From positions 62,001-126,000 of the forward strand of contig JAPEVF010000028.1 in NCBI GenBank assembly GCA_029747585.1: a DNA stretch of 64,000 bases, given 5' to 3'. The stretch's first letter is position 1; the number at the start of each line of letters is the position of its first letter. Below are positions 47,456 to 60,536 of this stretch, piece after piece. This DNA comes from Pleurotus djamor (taxonomy: Eukaryota > Basidiomycota > Agaricomycetes > Agaricales > Pleurotaceae). The position numbers and the translations under genes are program-made. Under the pieces are notes generated by a model. The model was not told the origin of the DNA, did not search any database, and worked only from the letters and a program-made list of their open reading frames with translations.

Positions 47456-49977
47456 ATGCTACCAACCTCTCCCTATGGTGGGACACAACCAGTCTGCTCG
47501 GGGTGGGCAAGCATAAAGCGCGCTGGTGCTCATTCTGATGAGTCCTGGAAGAGAATGTGGTTATCCCTCGATGACGATTTCCGCATCTTCGACATTGAGG
47601 TGCGTGCTTTCCCCTTCACTTCGATTTGCTGCCTTATATCGACATATACAGCACGATCTGCCTATTATCATTGATATTCACGCGATTTCTGTGTTGAAAC
47701 GCGTTCAACATCCCGAGGCACCGTATTGCTGCTTGCTGGGGATGAATAGTGAAGATGAAGCTGAAGAGTTGTATGTTTCGTATTGGTCAAATGAGGAACT
47801 TGAGGAGTGGATACGGGTTATCCAGCAACTTCAGGGATCTGGTCAAGGCGAAGATATGGAGGCGGACGGCACCAACCTCTTGCCCGAAATCGATATAACT
47901 GACATGGTGAGTTGATGCGTCACTTGACGCGCTTCACCTCCTGCTGACCATGGAGATCCTAGTTCGATCATCAATCAACATCTCATATCGTGGACGAACC
48001 AAAGCCAGAGGAGGAGACAAACTGGAGAGACAATGTCCTCGGGTCTTACTACACCGACACGCCTGGGCCAACCCCTACATCCCTTACCTTCCCCAATACT
48101 CCTTTGAAGCTGAAGCGCAAGCCGGCTTGCAAGCGGAAGAGCAAAGATCAACAATTTCCTAGTGGTGATAGTAGGAGTGGTGTACCACCCCAGCTACAGG
48201 CTACGACTTCGACTTGGGTGACTTATAAAGTGTGTCCGATATGATTCTCTCTGCGTCCACGTCCGCTGAAACTGAATGCCCTGTCCAGCATAAACTCTAC
48301 CAGGTAATTCATACTGCATGACATACGGAGCCGGTCCTCAGAGTAATTCGTGTGATTCATTAGGGCCTTCTATCTCTGCTTGTTCTCGCAACGTCAGTGG
48401 AGAATCTTCAGGATGACTGGTACAGAGTTCATTTCCCCTGTAGATTTTTCTCTGACATTCACCACCCATGCAGCTTCGTCGATATTCTGCGGGACTTATT
48501 CCAGTCCATAGAAGCCCTCGATTCCGTATCAATGTTCCTCTCAAAGCCCGGGTGCTTGCGTGAGGATACCAAAAACCTTGATGCTGATGAAGATTCCGAG
48601 CTAGTCCAGCTCCTTCGCGCGATATCCACGTCCAGGACAGGATACAAAGCTGTACTCAGTCTGCGAGGGTCTCGAGCGCAACAATTCCTCGACATGGCAC
48701 ATGAAGTGAGGGCCTCAACGCGCACCCTCTCCTTCTACAGAGATCTCGCTCGCTAACGCTACTGTCCAATTAGATTTTACACTTCCCTTCCTTGAAACGG
48801 TCACAGGACAAGCGGTTTAGCATTCAAGTGCTGAAGCTAATGATACGACTATCTGAGACATGCCATCAACTCCCGACGTCGTTGTTTCTTGAAGACGTTG
48901 AAGTGATGGAGAAGGATGCGAGGTTTCTGGGAAGCTTCAGCAATGTGTATCGTGCGCGATATGGCGATCAGGCAGTGGCACTCAAACGGATGCGAATATT
49001 CGAATCTGACACGGAGACAGTGCATATGAAACTTCGACAGGTATGTGCACGCTCCTTTGAAAGCACAGAAGGTGCTCAGTGCTGATATGTCGTTGTAGAG
49101 ATTTTGCCGTGAAGCTTTGCTGTGGCAGCATCTGGACCATCCAAACGTTTTGCCCTTCATTGGCATTGACCCGGATAACTTTGAATCACTTTGCATGATA
49201 TCCCCATGGCTAGAAGGTGGAACGGTCCTTCATCATCTGAAGATGAATGGTATTAAGGAAGTTGATTTCATCGTGCGTTGCTCCCTGACTCAGTTACTCG
49301 CACTCCCAAGCTGATGCCATCTTCTATGTAGTTGTATGGGATATCACAGGGGCTGGCCTACCTCCACTCGCTTGATGTGATCCATGGAGACCTCCGAGGC
49401 GTGAGTACGCATCATTGCTAGTCTATATGGTTGTACTCAGAGGGTTCCAAGGTTAATATTCTTGTTGATGAACGAGGGAAACCTCGCATCGCCGATTTCG
49501 GTCTGGCTGTACTTGCCGACATGTCTACCTCGTCAAGCTCATATCCAGGATCCGCCCGCTGGACGGCGCCTGAACTTTTGTATCCAGCTTCACAAGGGTT
49601 GACCAAGTTTCGAAGATCTTGGGCCAGTGATGTTTTCTCTTTTGCGTGCGTCTGTCTCGAGGTGATTAACTGCTCATACTCCTTTTGGAGTGGGCTGTGC
49701 TAATAGATTACTTTCAAAGCTGTATACAGGACTGCCTCCTTTCGCTGATGTATTCAACGATGCGACCGTCGCTCTCAAAGTTGTTGCAGGGGAACGCCCT
49801 AAGCGGCCTATGGATGAAATGAGACCAGTAAAGCCTCGGATATCTGGAGCCGTATGGACATTGGTTCAGTCGTGCTGGTGTCAAGCTTACTCTGAGAGAC
49901 CCAGGATGAATACGGTTGTCAAATACTTCAAGCGAGATATCCTGAGAGGACGTCTTCCAGTGGCTTTACCGCATTGA
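47456..49977 (+). CDS. PH-domain plus TKL-type protein kinase
   Basis: Eleven exons, 648 aa: 47456..47599, 47652..47906, 47963..48229, 48289..48303, 48364..48419, 48474..48705, 48774..49040, 49099..49272, 49332..49400, 49452..49661, 49720..49977. N-terminal PH domain (about 10-125: SGWASIKRAG ... WIRVIQQLQ), a basic linker (KLKRKPACKRKSK), a helical region, then the kinase: LGSFSNVYRARY, VALKRM, HGDLRGVNILVD, IADFGLAV, WTAPELL. HGD instead of HRD and the WTAPE loop mark the tyrosine-kinase-like families expanded in mushrooms. PH suggests recruitment to phosphoinositide membranes. Exon 4 is only 15 nt. The start is the first ATG in frame. Confidence 0.85.
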
Positions 49978-50262
49978 GCTGAATCCTCCGAAGCAAACCA
50001 TTGTAATACCTACTGCTGTACTTCTTAGACATGGACTGATGTAGAATATGCTGCATTTTCTGGGTTGTTCGCATTCCTTCTGCGAATTTGTTGTAAATTC
50101 AATCAATTTATAGGGGTGGACAAGGGGTGGGAAGTTCCTCACGTCAACGTGATCGATCAGGCATCACGCGTGTGGCGATTCGTGTCTCGCGTCAACCTTC
50201 TTTAAGAAGTCCTTCATCTTATCCTTATTTTCCCATCCTCCCTCGCTTCTGGCCCTCAGCAC

Positions 50263-52578
50263 ATGTCTAAATCTCAGTCTGGACTACGTAGCGTGAAGAG
50301 AGATTGGTCGGAAGCAGAGATCCCGTCGAGTTCTCAGGACACCATTCGGCAGCCTGTGACGAAGGAAGATACCAAGGCACGGAGGTTGAAGGAAATCCAA
50401 GATGCATTGAATGGCGTGCCTCGCAGTACACTATCTCTGAAGCCGCCTTCGACGTCTACGAATGGCGTCAAGCGACCCGCCACAGCAGAAGTTGGCCCGC
50501 CTGGAAAGAAGGCTAGGCAATTACCTGATAGTTGGAGCGCCAACCAAAGTGATACCATGACATCTTCTACCTGGGGTCGTACGAGCTCTAAAGGGTCAAT
50601 TACACTCTCGAAATCGCAGCAGGGGAGCAGTCGGCCTCCAGCCTCCAAAGGGAAACCTCAGCCCATCGCTCTTAGCAAGGAACAGAAGGAGATCTTGAAG
50701 TTAGTTGAGAAAGGTTCGAGTGTGTTTTACACTGGAAGTGCAGGTGCGTACAAAAATGTCTCTTTTCTATGCATGTACTCATCTCTCATCTCTGCACAAG
50801 GTTGTGGCAAGTCTGTTCTTCTGCGGGAAATCATCAAGGTTCTCCGGAAGAAATTCTCAAAGTCTCCTGACGCCGTGGCTATCACAGCTTCAACTGGTGA
50901 GGATCCCCGCTGGATGCATGCATATATGTTGCCTGATCATACTCGCTGTAAAAAGGTATCGCTGCTTGTAACATTGGTGGTGTCACTATCCATTCGTTCG
51001 CCGGCATCGGTCTTGGCATAGAACCGGCAAATGTTCTCGCTACGAAAGTCCGCAAGAATAGAAAAGCAACTGCTCGATGGCAGAGGACCAAAGTCCTCAT
51101 CATCGACGAAGGTAACCTGGATCGATTCATGAAATGACACCTTCTCACCATCTGGTAGTATCTATGGTCGACGGAGACCTGTTCGATAAACTCTGTGACA
51201 TTGGCAGTACTGTCCGTAGTTCTCCTCTTCCATTCGGTGGGATCCAGGTTTGATCTTATGCACGAATCTGAGATTGGATCATGAACGTTGACGTTGGATA
51301 CGGCATACAGGTCGTCCTCACGGGCGATTTCTTCCAGCTACCCCCTGTTATGAAGGGTGGCTCCGCTAAATTCGCTTTCGAGGCTCGAAAGTGGAAAGAT
51401 ACCATCGAGCGAACGTTCAATCTTACCAAAGTATTTCGTCAGCGCGACCAAGGCAAGCCGATCATCTAAATCCTTCATAATGTTGGTGCTAACCTTCGGT
51501 CTCAGACTTTGTTGATATGCTCAACGAAATGCGATTCGGAACTTTGTCAACCAAGTCCATAAACAAATTCCGCAACCTGTCACGGCCGATCAAGATCGAC
51601 GATGGTATACTCGCGACTGAATTGTGGGGGTTGTATCATACTGTCTGATGATATACATATCTAACTTTCCTGCAGATTTCCGCGTCGAGAAGATGTCGAG
51701 AGGTCAAACCAATCTCGAATGTTAACACTCCCTGGGACGAAGGACGAAGTATTCGACGCTCTGGATTCGGGTGCATCAGATCCCGAACAACGAACCAAAC
51801 TCCTGTCCAATTGCATGGCTCCTCAGCGACTAGTGTTACGAGTGGGCGCCCAGGTCATGTTGATCAAGAACCAGGAGGATGGCATATTGGTCAATGGTAG
51901 TATCGGTAAAGTGGTTCGGTTTGTGGATCCTAATGTATACGGGACCGAGGACGATGTCGATGGAATGCCTGGAGGCCCGACTTCAGTAGTCGGAGCCAAC
52001 GCCGCGGCTGAGGCGTTGATGAAGAAGAAGGACAAGAAGTCGGCTGGTCAACCGAAGCTCTTCCCAATTGTCGAATTCTTATTGCCGAATGGTTACACAA
52101 GGCAAACGCTCATAGTCCCCGATGTTTGGAAAGTTGAATTACCAAGTGGTGAAATCCAGGCTAGCAGAACCCAGGTGCGTGTATTTCTGCCGGATAGGAA
52201 CCGTGCACGCTAAGTGAACAATTACCTAGATGCCCCTCATTCTGTCATGGGCTATGAGTATCCACAAATCCCAAGGTCAGACGCTTGAGCGAGTCAAAGT
52301 CGACCTAGGCAAAGTCTTTGAAGCAGGTAGGCCAGCACCTCAACCTACGCTTTGATACTTTCTTAACCTTCGTTTGTGTTTAGGCCAGGCGTACGTCGCA
52401 CTGTCTCGGGCCACCTCGATGGAGGGACTGCAGATACTGAACTTCGACCCGGCCAAAGTAAGTCTACGCCCCCAGCAAAGCCCATCGTGCTAATCGAACG
52501 AAATTAATTACTTAGGTTCGTGTCCATCCTAAAGTCGTAGAGTGGAGTAAAACGTTAGAAACAATCGCTGAGCGTTGA
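50263..52578 (+). CDS. PIF1: PIF1-family 5'-3' DNA helicase
   Basis: Unwinds G-quadruplexes and RNA-DNA hybrids, limits telomerase and maintains mtDNA. Ten exons, 604 aa: 50263..50743, 50801..50896, 50956..51111, 51159..51247, 51311..51452, 51506..51623, 51676..52174, 52230..52326, 52384..52457, 52516..52578. Walker A SAGCGKS (split by intron 1), [23 protein letters not shown] Walker [16 protein letters not shown], the PIF1 region [30 protein letters not shown] and [10 protein letters not shown]-terminal 140 residues are disordered and basic. Intron 5 has a GC donor (CAAG|GCAAGC, 51453..51505). Confidence 0.94.
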
Positions 52579-52886
52579 AAGGCCAAGGCTCATGGCAACT
52601 TTGTATCATTATTTCTTCAGTAATGCTCACATCAACCTCGCCCCCGATACTAACCATATCATAGACCTCCGTTTCGTGTGTAACATATGTGTAATGCTAT
52701 GATGCTCAGAAAACGGTCACGAAGAGGTTTCCAACTCAGCGCCATTCCGTGCCAATACCGTTTTAGCATTTCCCCCATATTTCTCCGAGGAACCCACACA
52801 AACTCGGGCCGTCTGAACGGGACCTCTAATGACATCGACATCGACAGATAACTCTTGTCTCAACCCCCACCACAACCTCACTAGGC
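52579..52886. other. Intergenic, xylulokinase promoter
   Basis: Short; nothing specific recognised. Confidence 0.45.
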
Positions 52887-54689
<1,803 letters not shown>

Positions 54690-54756
54690 ATCTTGTCGTA
54701 AATGTCGATAAATTATCGCATTTATTCATTTTCCGCCCCTGTCTCTTACCTCTCGA

Positions 54757-57056
54757 ATGCTCCATGTGCTCATTCGACTAATTTCGCCCATCCGAGCTTT
54801 CACCAGCGCCACCAGTTTTTGCGCTGGCCCACAGAGTAACAGAAGATTCTTTACTGCTACTCTCCGACGGAACAGAATGTCCGATCACGATGAACCTCCT
54901 CGGAAACTTGCCAGACTAGAACCAGATCTTGACGCACCAATGCCTTCCGAGTCAACAATGGATGCATCGACTCTACCGACCACATCGACTTCGATTCCTC
55001 CAGAAACACTAAGCAATGAAGCCGCAAAAGCGGCGGAACCATCTGTACAGGGTTCTAACCAGAGAGGCCAGAAAAGAGACGCGTCTGGATATCCTAAATC
55101 ACGGAAAGGGAAGGAGAGTAGCGGCAAGAACATCGGGCGCAAACGTCGGGGAACGAGAAACGACGAAAAGGGCGATACGGAGGCAGATGCTGCATCGAAA
55201 GGACCACGGTATCCTAAACGTATGTGTGCACTACTGCTTAGTTTTTGTGGTACTGGATGTAGCGGGATGCAAATGTACGTACCACTGTTTGCCAGTCAAT
55301 ATATTCTTGTTGAGTCGGATTCGAACTTGTAGCCAACCGAATGTCCGTACTATTGAAGGAGTCCTTTTCAATTCTCTTGCCAAGGCAGGTGCCGTGTCTG
55401 AAGACAACGCTGACGATCCAGTCAAGGCTAGTCTACGCATTTGCCGCGTTTCATCTTACTTGCTGAACTGAACATCTGACTTCAGGTCAACCTTGCGCGT
55501 GCTGCCAGAACTGATGCTGGTGTCCATGCAGCTGGCAATGTTGTCAGTCTTAAGTTAATAACGTCTCGACCAGACGTTCCGGATATCCTATCACGGATTA
55601 ACGAAGAACTTCCTCCTGAAATACGCCTGTGGCAATTCGTAAGTTATTCTTAGCTTTTGCAAGCTGTATACATTGCTCATGAGTGCCTAATATGTGCAGG
55701 TTCGGGTTCAGAACTCTTTCAATCCTAGGACGTGGGTTCAATACCATTTTTACTGTCACTTCCCTGGGATGACAAACTGGTGTGCAGGTTATGCGATAGT
55801 CGCAAATATACGTACTTCTTCCCGACCTATCTACTTATACCCCCGAGACCTGGAAGCACACTCATGCGTGCTTTACAAAAGTACGCTGAAAATTCAGATG
55901 ATCAGGCACCACAGAACGCGACGCACCCCTTCTGGGGCGAAGTAGACCCATCTACTGAGACACCAGAGGACACCTTACGACGCAAACGACAATGGAGAGT
56001 TTCACCTGAGCAAGTTGAACAACTTCGATCGACGGCTACCAAATTCCTTGGAACCCACAACTTCCATAACTTTACTGTCGGCAAGGATGTCAAGGATAGA
56101 AGCAATCAACGGCATATGAAACAAATTACTGTGTGTTTATCTTTATTCTCGCCTGGATGGTGTCTCACGAATATTGCATTCCATAGATTTCTGATCCAGC
56201 TGTATACGGGGAAACAGAATGGCTCAGCGTCCTGTTCCACGGCCAGAGTTTCATGCTACACCAGGTGGGTCTCAAATTCTCATCCTTGTGCTCAAACAGT
56301 GAACAAATCGTCTCTAGATCGTCAGTTAGCTTCTCATGCCTCTTTCCCTACTCACAAATCCCTTCCCAGCGCAAAATGATGGCAGCTCTTGTGCTCTCAT
56401 GTAGAACCGGTGCTCCCCCGAGTATCATTGACGAGGTACGTGGTTCCATGGCTGTATGGTTCTCGCGGTCCGTCTTAAGGCCCCTCGATCATACAGCTCT
56501 ACGGTGACCCGACGGTTCTTATACCCAAAATGCCTTCCTTAGGCCTTCTACTAGAATACCCCATTTTCGACACGTACAATGCCAAAGTCACAGAAATCAA
56601 CAAAAATCTGGATCCATCTCACGCCGAATATCGTCCAGCAATTGATTTTGAACAATTCAAGGACCAAATCGCGGCGTTCAAACAGCAGTTTATTTATGAT
56701 AATATGCGAAAGATTGAGGACGAATTCGGAATGTGGGTCTCTTCGCATTGATCCTCGAAGGTGGTGTCTTAACTGAGGATATTGGTGAATCTTCCCCTAG
56801 ATTTGATTCATGGATTCGATCCGTGGATAAGTATGGAGGGGACGACTTGTTGTATCTGAATACAAAGGGTGTGATACCTGCCGAAGCGATTCTCGTCAAG
56901 GGCGCGCGCAGAAGCAACCCATTTAGGGAGAAGAAGCGTTTCGACGCGACGGCGTTCCCCACAGATAGGGACGGCGCTGCGGCGAAACAATTTGACGAGG
57001 AGGACGAGAGTGAAGGTGAGGCTGAGAAGGGAACGGTTTCTGATATGGAAACATGA
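54757..57056 (+). CDS. PUS1: tRNA pseudouridine synthase Pus1
   Basis: Makes pseudouridine in tRNAs (positions 26-28, 34-36 and others) and U2 snRNA. Exons 54757..55274, 55333..55426, 55486..55638, 55700..55731, 55788..56130, 56187..56264, 56370..56435, 56497..56732, 56801..57056; 591 aa from the first ATG. Catalytic Asp in AARTDAGVHAAGNVVSLK; TFSGMQ-equivalent GCSGMQI; HNFHNFTVGK; FMLHQ(I)RKMMA. Two in-frame ATGs: 54757 begins an Arg/Ser-rich leader like a mitochondrial signal, 54877 begins MSDHDEPP. Intron 2 appears to use a GC donor (AAG|GCTAGT). Ends 58 bases from convergent RPB4. Confidence 0.93.
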
Positions 57057-57114
57057 TATTTTTGTCCGTGTACAATTGGTAAACATATTTGAGGCTGTCA
57101 TACGGAGAAATTGG

Positions 57115-57750
57115 CTACGATTGGAATTTGCGCATGGTCTGTATTTCGTCTAGGAGAGCTTGAAGGCGGTCATCTTCTATTTTTACCAAGCTGAAAGATG
57201 TGAATGCGATGAGACAGCCGGAGCAACACTAAGAGACGTAGAGGGGCGAACCTGGGGATTATACTCTTTGCCTCTTCCGCATCAGCAGGACACAGGTTTG
57301 CTATCTGGGCGGTCTCAAACTGAGTCAGCGCAGGTTCCCTCCGCAATGTCCTGTATTTCAAGTTGCTGTGTGAGAGGATACATCCAAGAAGGGCACCCAC
57401 GCACTCTCGAACTGCACTAGCAGAATCGGTGGTATTGAACTTGGTAAACGTCTTTACATAGTCCAATGTCTTGTTGTATACGCTGTACGGCAGCACGATC
57501 TAGTTTGTTGTCGATACCCTTCATTCATAGGCTGCTTACGGCGTGTCTGGCGCATCCTTGTCGCGATTTTCGAGCAGGTATTTGACCTCCGAGATCAAAA
57601 GACAACCAGCATTGTTGAATTCTAGAGCACCCAATTCAGAAACCAGTAGCAAGCTAAGACAAGCAGAGTCCCATCCCCACCTGGGCCTAGCTTGAGCGCA
57701 GAAGCATCCTCTTCTTCAGCCTGTGGCCGGTGGCGGAGTCGAGTGGTCAT
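57115..57750 (-). CDS. RPB4: RNA polymerase II subunit Rpb4
   Basis: Forms the Rpb4/7 stalk. Exons 57681..57750, 57540..57621, 57405..57482, 57252..57350, 57115..57190, 134 aa. Landmarks: KLGPEFNNAGCLLISEVKYLL, YVKTFTKFNTTDSA, LTQFETAQIANLCP, EEAKSIIPSL, and the C-terminal LLDEIQTMRKFQ. All splice phases agree. The small size and exon lengths of 70-99 nt hide it from simple ORF scans. Shares a divergent promoter of about 210 bases with the transporter at 57963. Confidence 0.93.
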
Positions 57751-57962
57751 GGCGGTCAAACTTTGAGGCTGACTTCAACTCGCAGGCCCCTGAAACCACC
57801 TCATTACGTAACAGAATGTCTCTACGTCCGAGCCTGTCGTTCCAAGCTCGCTGCTTCCACGACGCCCTTTTACAAGCGGGTCGTGTCGTTTAGCTTGGCA
57901 CTACGCTGGCATCCCTCTGGAGGACTCAAGCCAGCAATCTTGAGTCAGACAACGAGTTCGAA

Positions 57963-59985
57963 ATGGTTCAAGCCTACGGTACCACCAAAGACGGTGCCGC
58001 TGACCAACACACTGAGGGCGACTCCTACGCGCACGGTGATGGAAGTGGCGAGTCCAGTGCATTGCTGGGAGGAGAAAGTTCAGCTCAGACGCCTCATCAC
58101 AGTCAACACGAAGGTCATGCATCCATTGGTAGCTGTGTGAGTAATTTGGCAAACACGATTATTGGCAGTGGTATGTATCCCGTGTTTTCATGGATTGGCT
58201 TTGAGTTAATCATTTGGGAAATTCTTGTAGGAATGCTCACATTTCCCTTGGTGCGCCTCAATCCTCGAATGTATCAAGAAAGCCTGTTGACGAATGGCTG
58301 ATTTCCGTAGGCCATGGCGTCGGCTGGCTTGGTACCGGGAATGATTACATGCGTCTTTTCCGGCTCGGTCGCCGCGTTCGGACTATATCTACTCTCTTTG
58401 TGTGCAGCCAAAGCGCCTCACCGACGCTCGTCTTTCTTTGCTGTGTCACAGCTTACGTTCCCAAAGGCCGCGGTGTTCTTTGATGCCGCTATTGCCATCA
58501 AATGCTTCGGCGTTTCCATCAGGTGAGGCATTCTTCCCACTTTTGTTTACATCTTGGATCGTAGCTCAATGTCAAGGACCCCTCCGTGCCGCCGGTTCGT
58601 TTTACCCGTAGCTATTTGATTATCATTAAGGGTCTTATGCCCAATGTCGTCGCCTCGCTATACCATGACCTCACATCCCCCGACGTCAACCCACCAGACT
58701 GGGCTTTGTCCGGCCAAAATTGGATAACTCTGTTTATGCTTGTCCTCGTCCCACTGTGCTTTCTCCGAAAATTGGATAGTCTGAGGCACACAAGCTACAT
58801 TGCCTTATTTTCTGTTGGTGAGTTCCCTCCCTTCGATCCTTTTACACCCACGATCCCTTGCTCACGGCGTATACAGCCTACTTGATTATTATAGTAATTA
58901 CCTGCTACTTCCATCCCCTTAAGGGTTCGCCGGAACCGGGGGAAGTGCGCCTAATCCACTTTACGCCCAATTTCGTCTCGACGTTCCCAGTCCAAGTTTT
59001 TGCATTTACTTGTGCCCAAAATGTCAGTCTGAATCGCTTGCTCAATTGGGTGGTNTGACTCNNAGTATTTTGCNTTACAGCTATTTCCGATCTACAATGA
59101 GCTCGCGTCCAATACACAAGCACGCATGAATACGGTCATTGGTACCTCGATTGGGTCTGCAACATTGACATACGAGATCATTGGTATTTTCGGATACCTG
59201 ACCTTTGGGTCCAAGGTACGTGACGTGACGCGGCGTGGATTCGTTACGCGTCGTTCTGACTTTGTGTTCAGGTTGGCGCCAACATCGTTGCAATGTATCC
59301 CTCAACATCGCTGTTCATCGCTGTTGGACAACTGGCCATCGTNATCCTCGTGCTGTTCTCTTACCCACTTCAGGTACATCCTTGCCGCAACTGCCTGGAT
59401 AAAGTATTCCATGCCGGGGAGTTGGCTGCATCTAGCAAGACCCCCAGCTCCGAGGATGAGGATGAGGATGAGATGGAGAATCTCGATGAGCTGCCAAGTC
59501 CTGACATGACTCCCCTCAAGCACACGGTTCTCACAGCTGCCATTATTGCTTTTGGGTTTACTATTGCGTATTTTGTGGATGACTTGCGTCTGGGTAAGTG
59601 CGCTTGATNTGGATAACCTCAATGAGCTNAATTGGATATGCTACCCAGTGCTGTCATTCGTGGGTTCGACAGGATCCACTACAATATCGTTTATCCTTCC
59701 TGGGCTATTCTATTGGAAGGTACGCGCAAGGGGACTCTCAAAGGGCTGTTTGCANAATCTGACGCGTTGAGTAGCTGACGCGCAATGACCCNACCGCCAG
59801 TCGAAGCCTCAACAAAGCAGCCCTCGGGTTATCACTTTACGGCGCGTTCATCTTTGTTTTCTGGTNGGTCCCATACCGCATCACTCTCTTCCGTAGAAAA
59901 CTGATGCTTGATGTTTTGTACCAGTCTGGGATTCAATATCTACCAAGTGATATATCCATCGCCTCAGGGCGGTGCTGGACATTGA
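57963..59985 (+). CDS. Vacuolar amino-acid transporter (AVT/SLC38-like)
   Basis: Proton-coupled amino-acid exporter of the AAAP family, probably on the vacuole membrane. Ten exons, 489 aa: 57963..58170, 58231..58250, 58311..58522, 58612..58817, 58877..59022, 59081..59215, 59272..59593, 59649..59719, 59775..59863, 59925..59985. Hydrophilic N-terminus, then the AAAP start SCVSNLANTIIGSGMLTFPLAMASAGL spread over a 20-nt exon, about eleven membrane spans, FAFTCAQN (TM6 region), TYEIIGIFGYLTFGS, an acidic cytoplasmic loop (SEDEDEDEMENLDE), and SFVGSTGSTTISFILPGLFY. Closest to yeast Avt5/6/7 by pattern. A few N calls, one inside a donor site (59866). Confidence 0.88.
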
Positions 59986-60536
59986 CTGAGGAGCTTTGGT
60001 CCAACTGTAGTATACGCCTATAATTTGTCATAATATCGGCCCAACAAGGTTACTCTTTTCATGGGATATGCTGGACGGCTCTTCTGCGTGAAGGTGCATG
60101 GGGTGAGCTGTTTCCAGTCAACCGTATCNCTTCCTTCCGTTAGAAACTGTCTGTTTTCTAGCCTTGGTTTCAATATCTAACAAGATAGAAACCCGTCGAA
60201 CCAGGAACTCGACTGGGTTCTGTAAAGTACACTATATATAATTTGTAGCAATATTTAGTCCGAAATAAGACGGAGATTGTGGCCGCAGATTGGGAGATTG
60301 TTTTTGGCATGTGCGTTCCCACGACCCTGTTTGCAATTCCATCATAAGCTGGTGGTCGTCTCTCTTTCACTTCAACCCCTTCGACCCCAGCCAGATGGCC
60401 TGAATCCTCGACGACCTCTTCAGTCTCGACATTCAAAACACTCTGCTCATCGTCCCCAACGTCCTCCTCGACACATTTCTTCGTATTCCCCACGCAAACC
60501 CCTCATCTCGCTAGACTCGGTTTTGTCTATTTTACC
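59986..60536. other. Intergenic
   Basis: Nothing recognised; one N at 60129. Confidence 0.5.
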
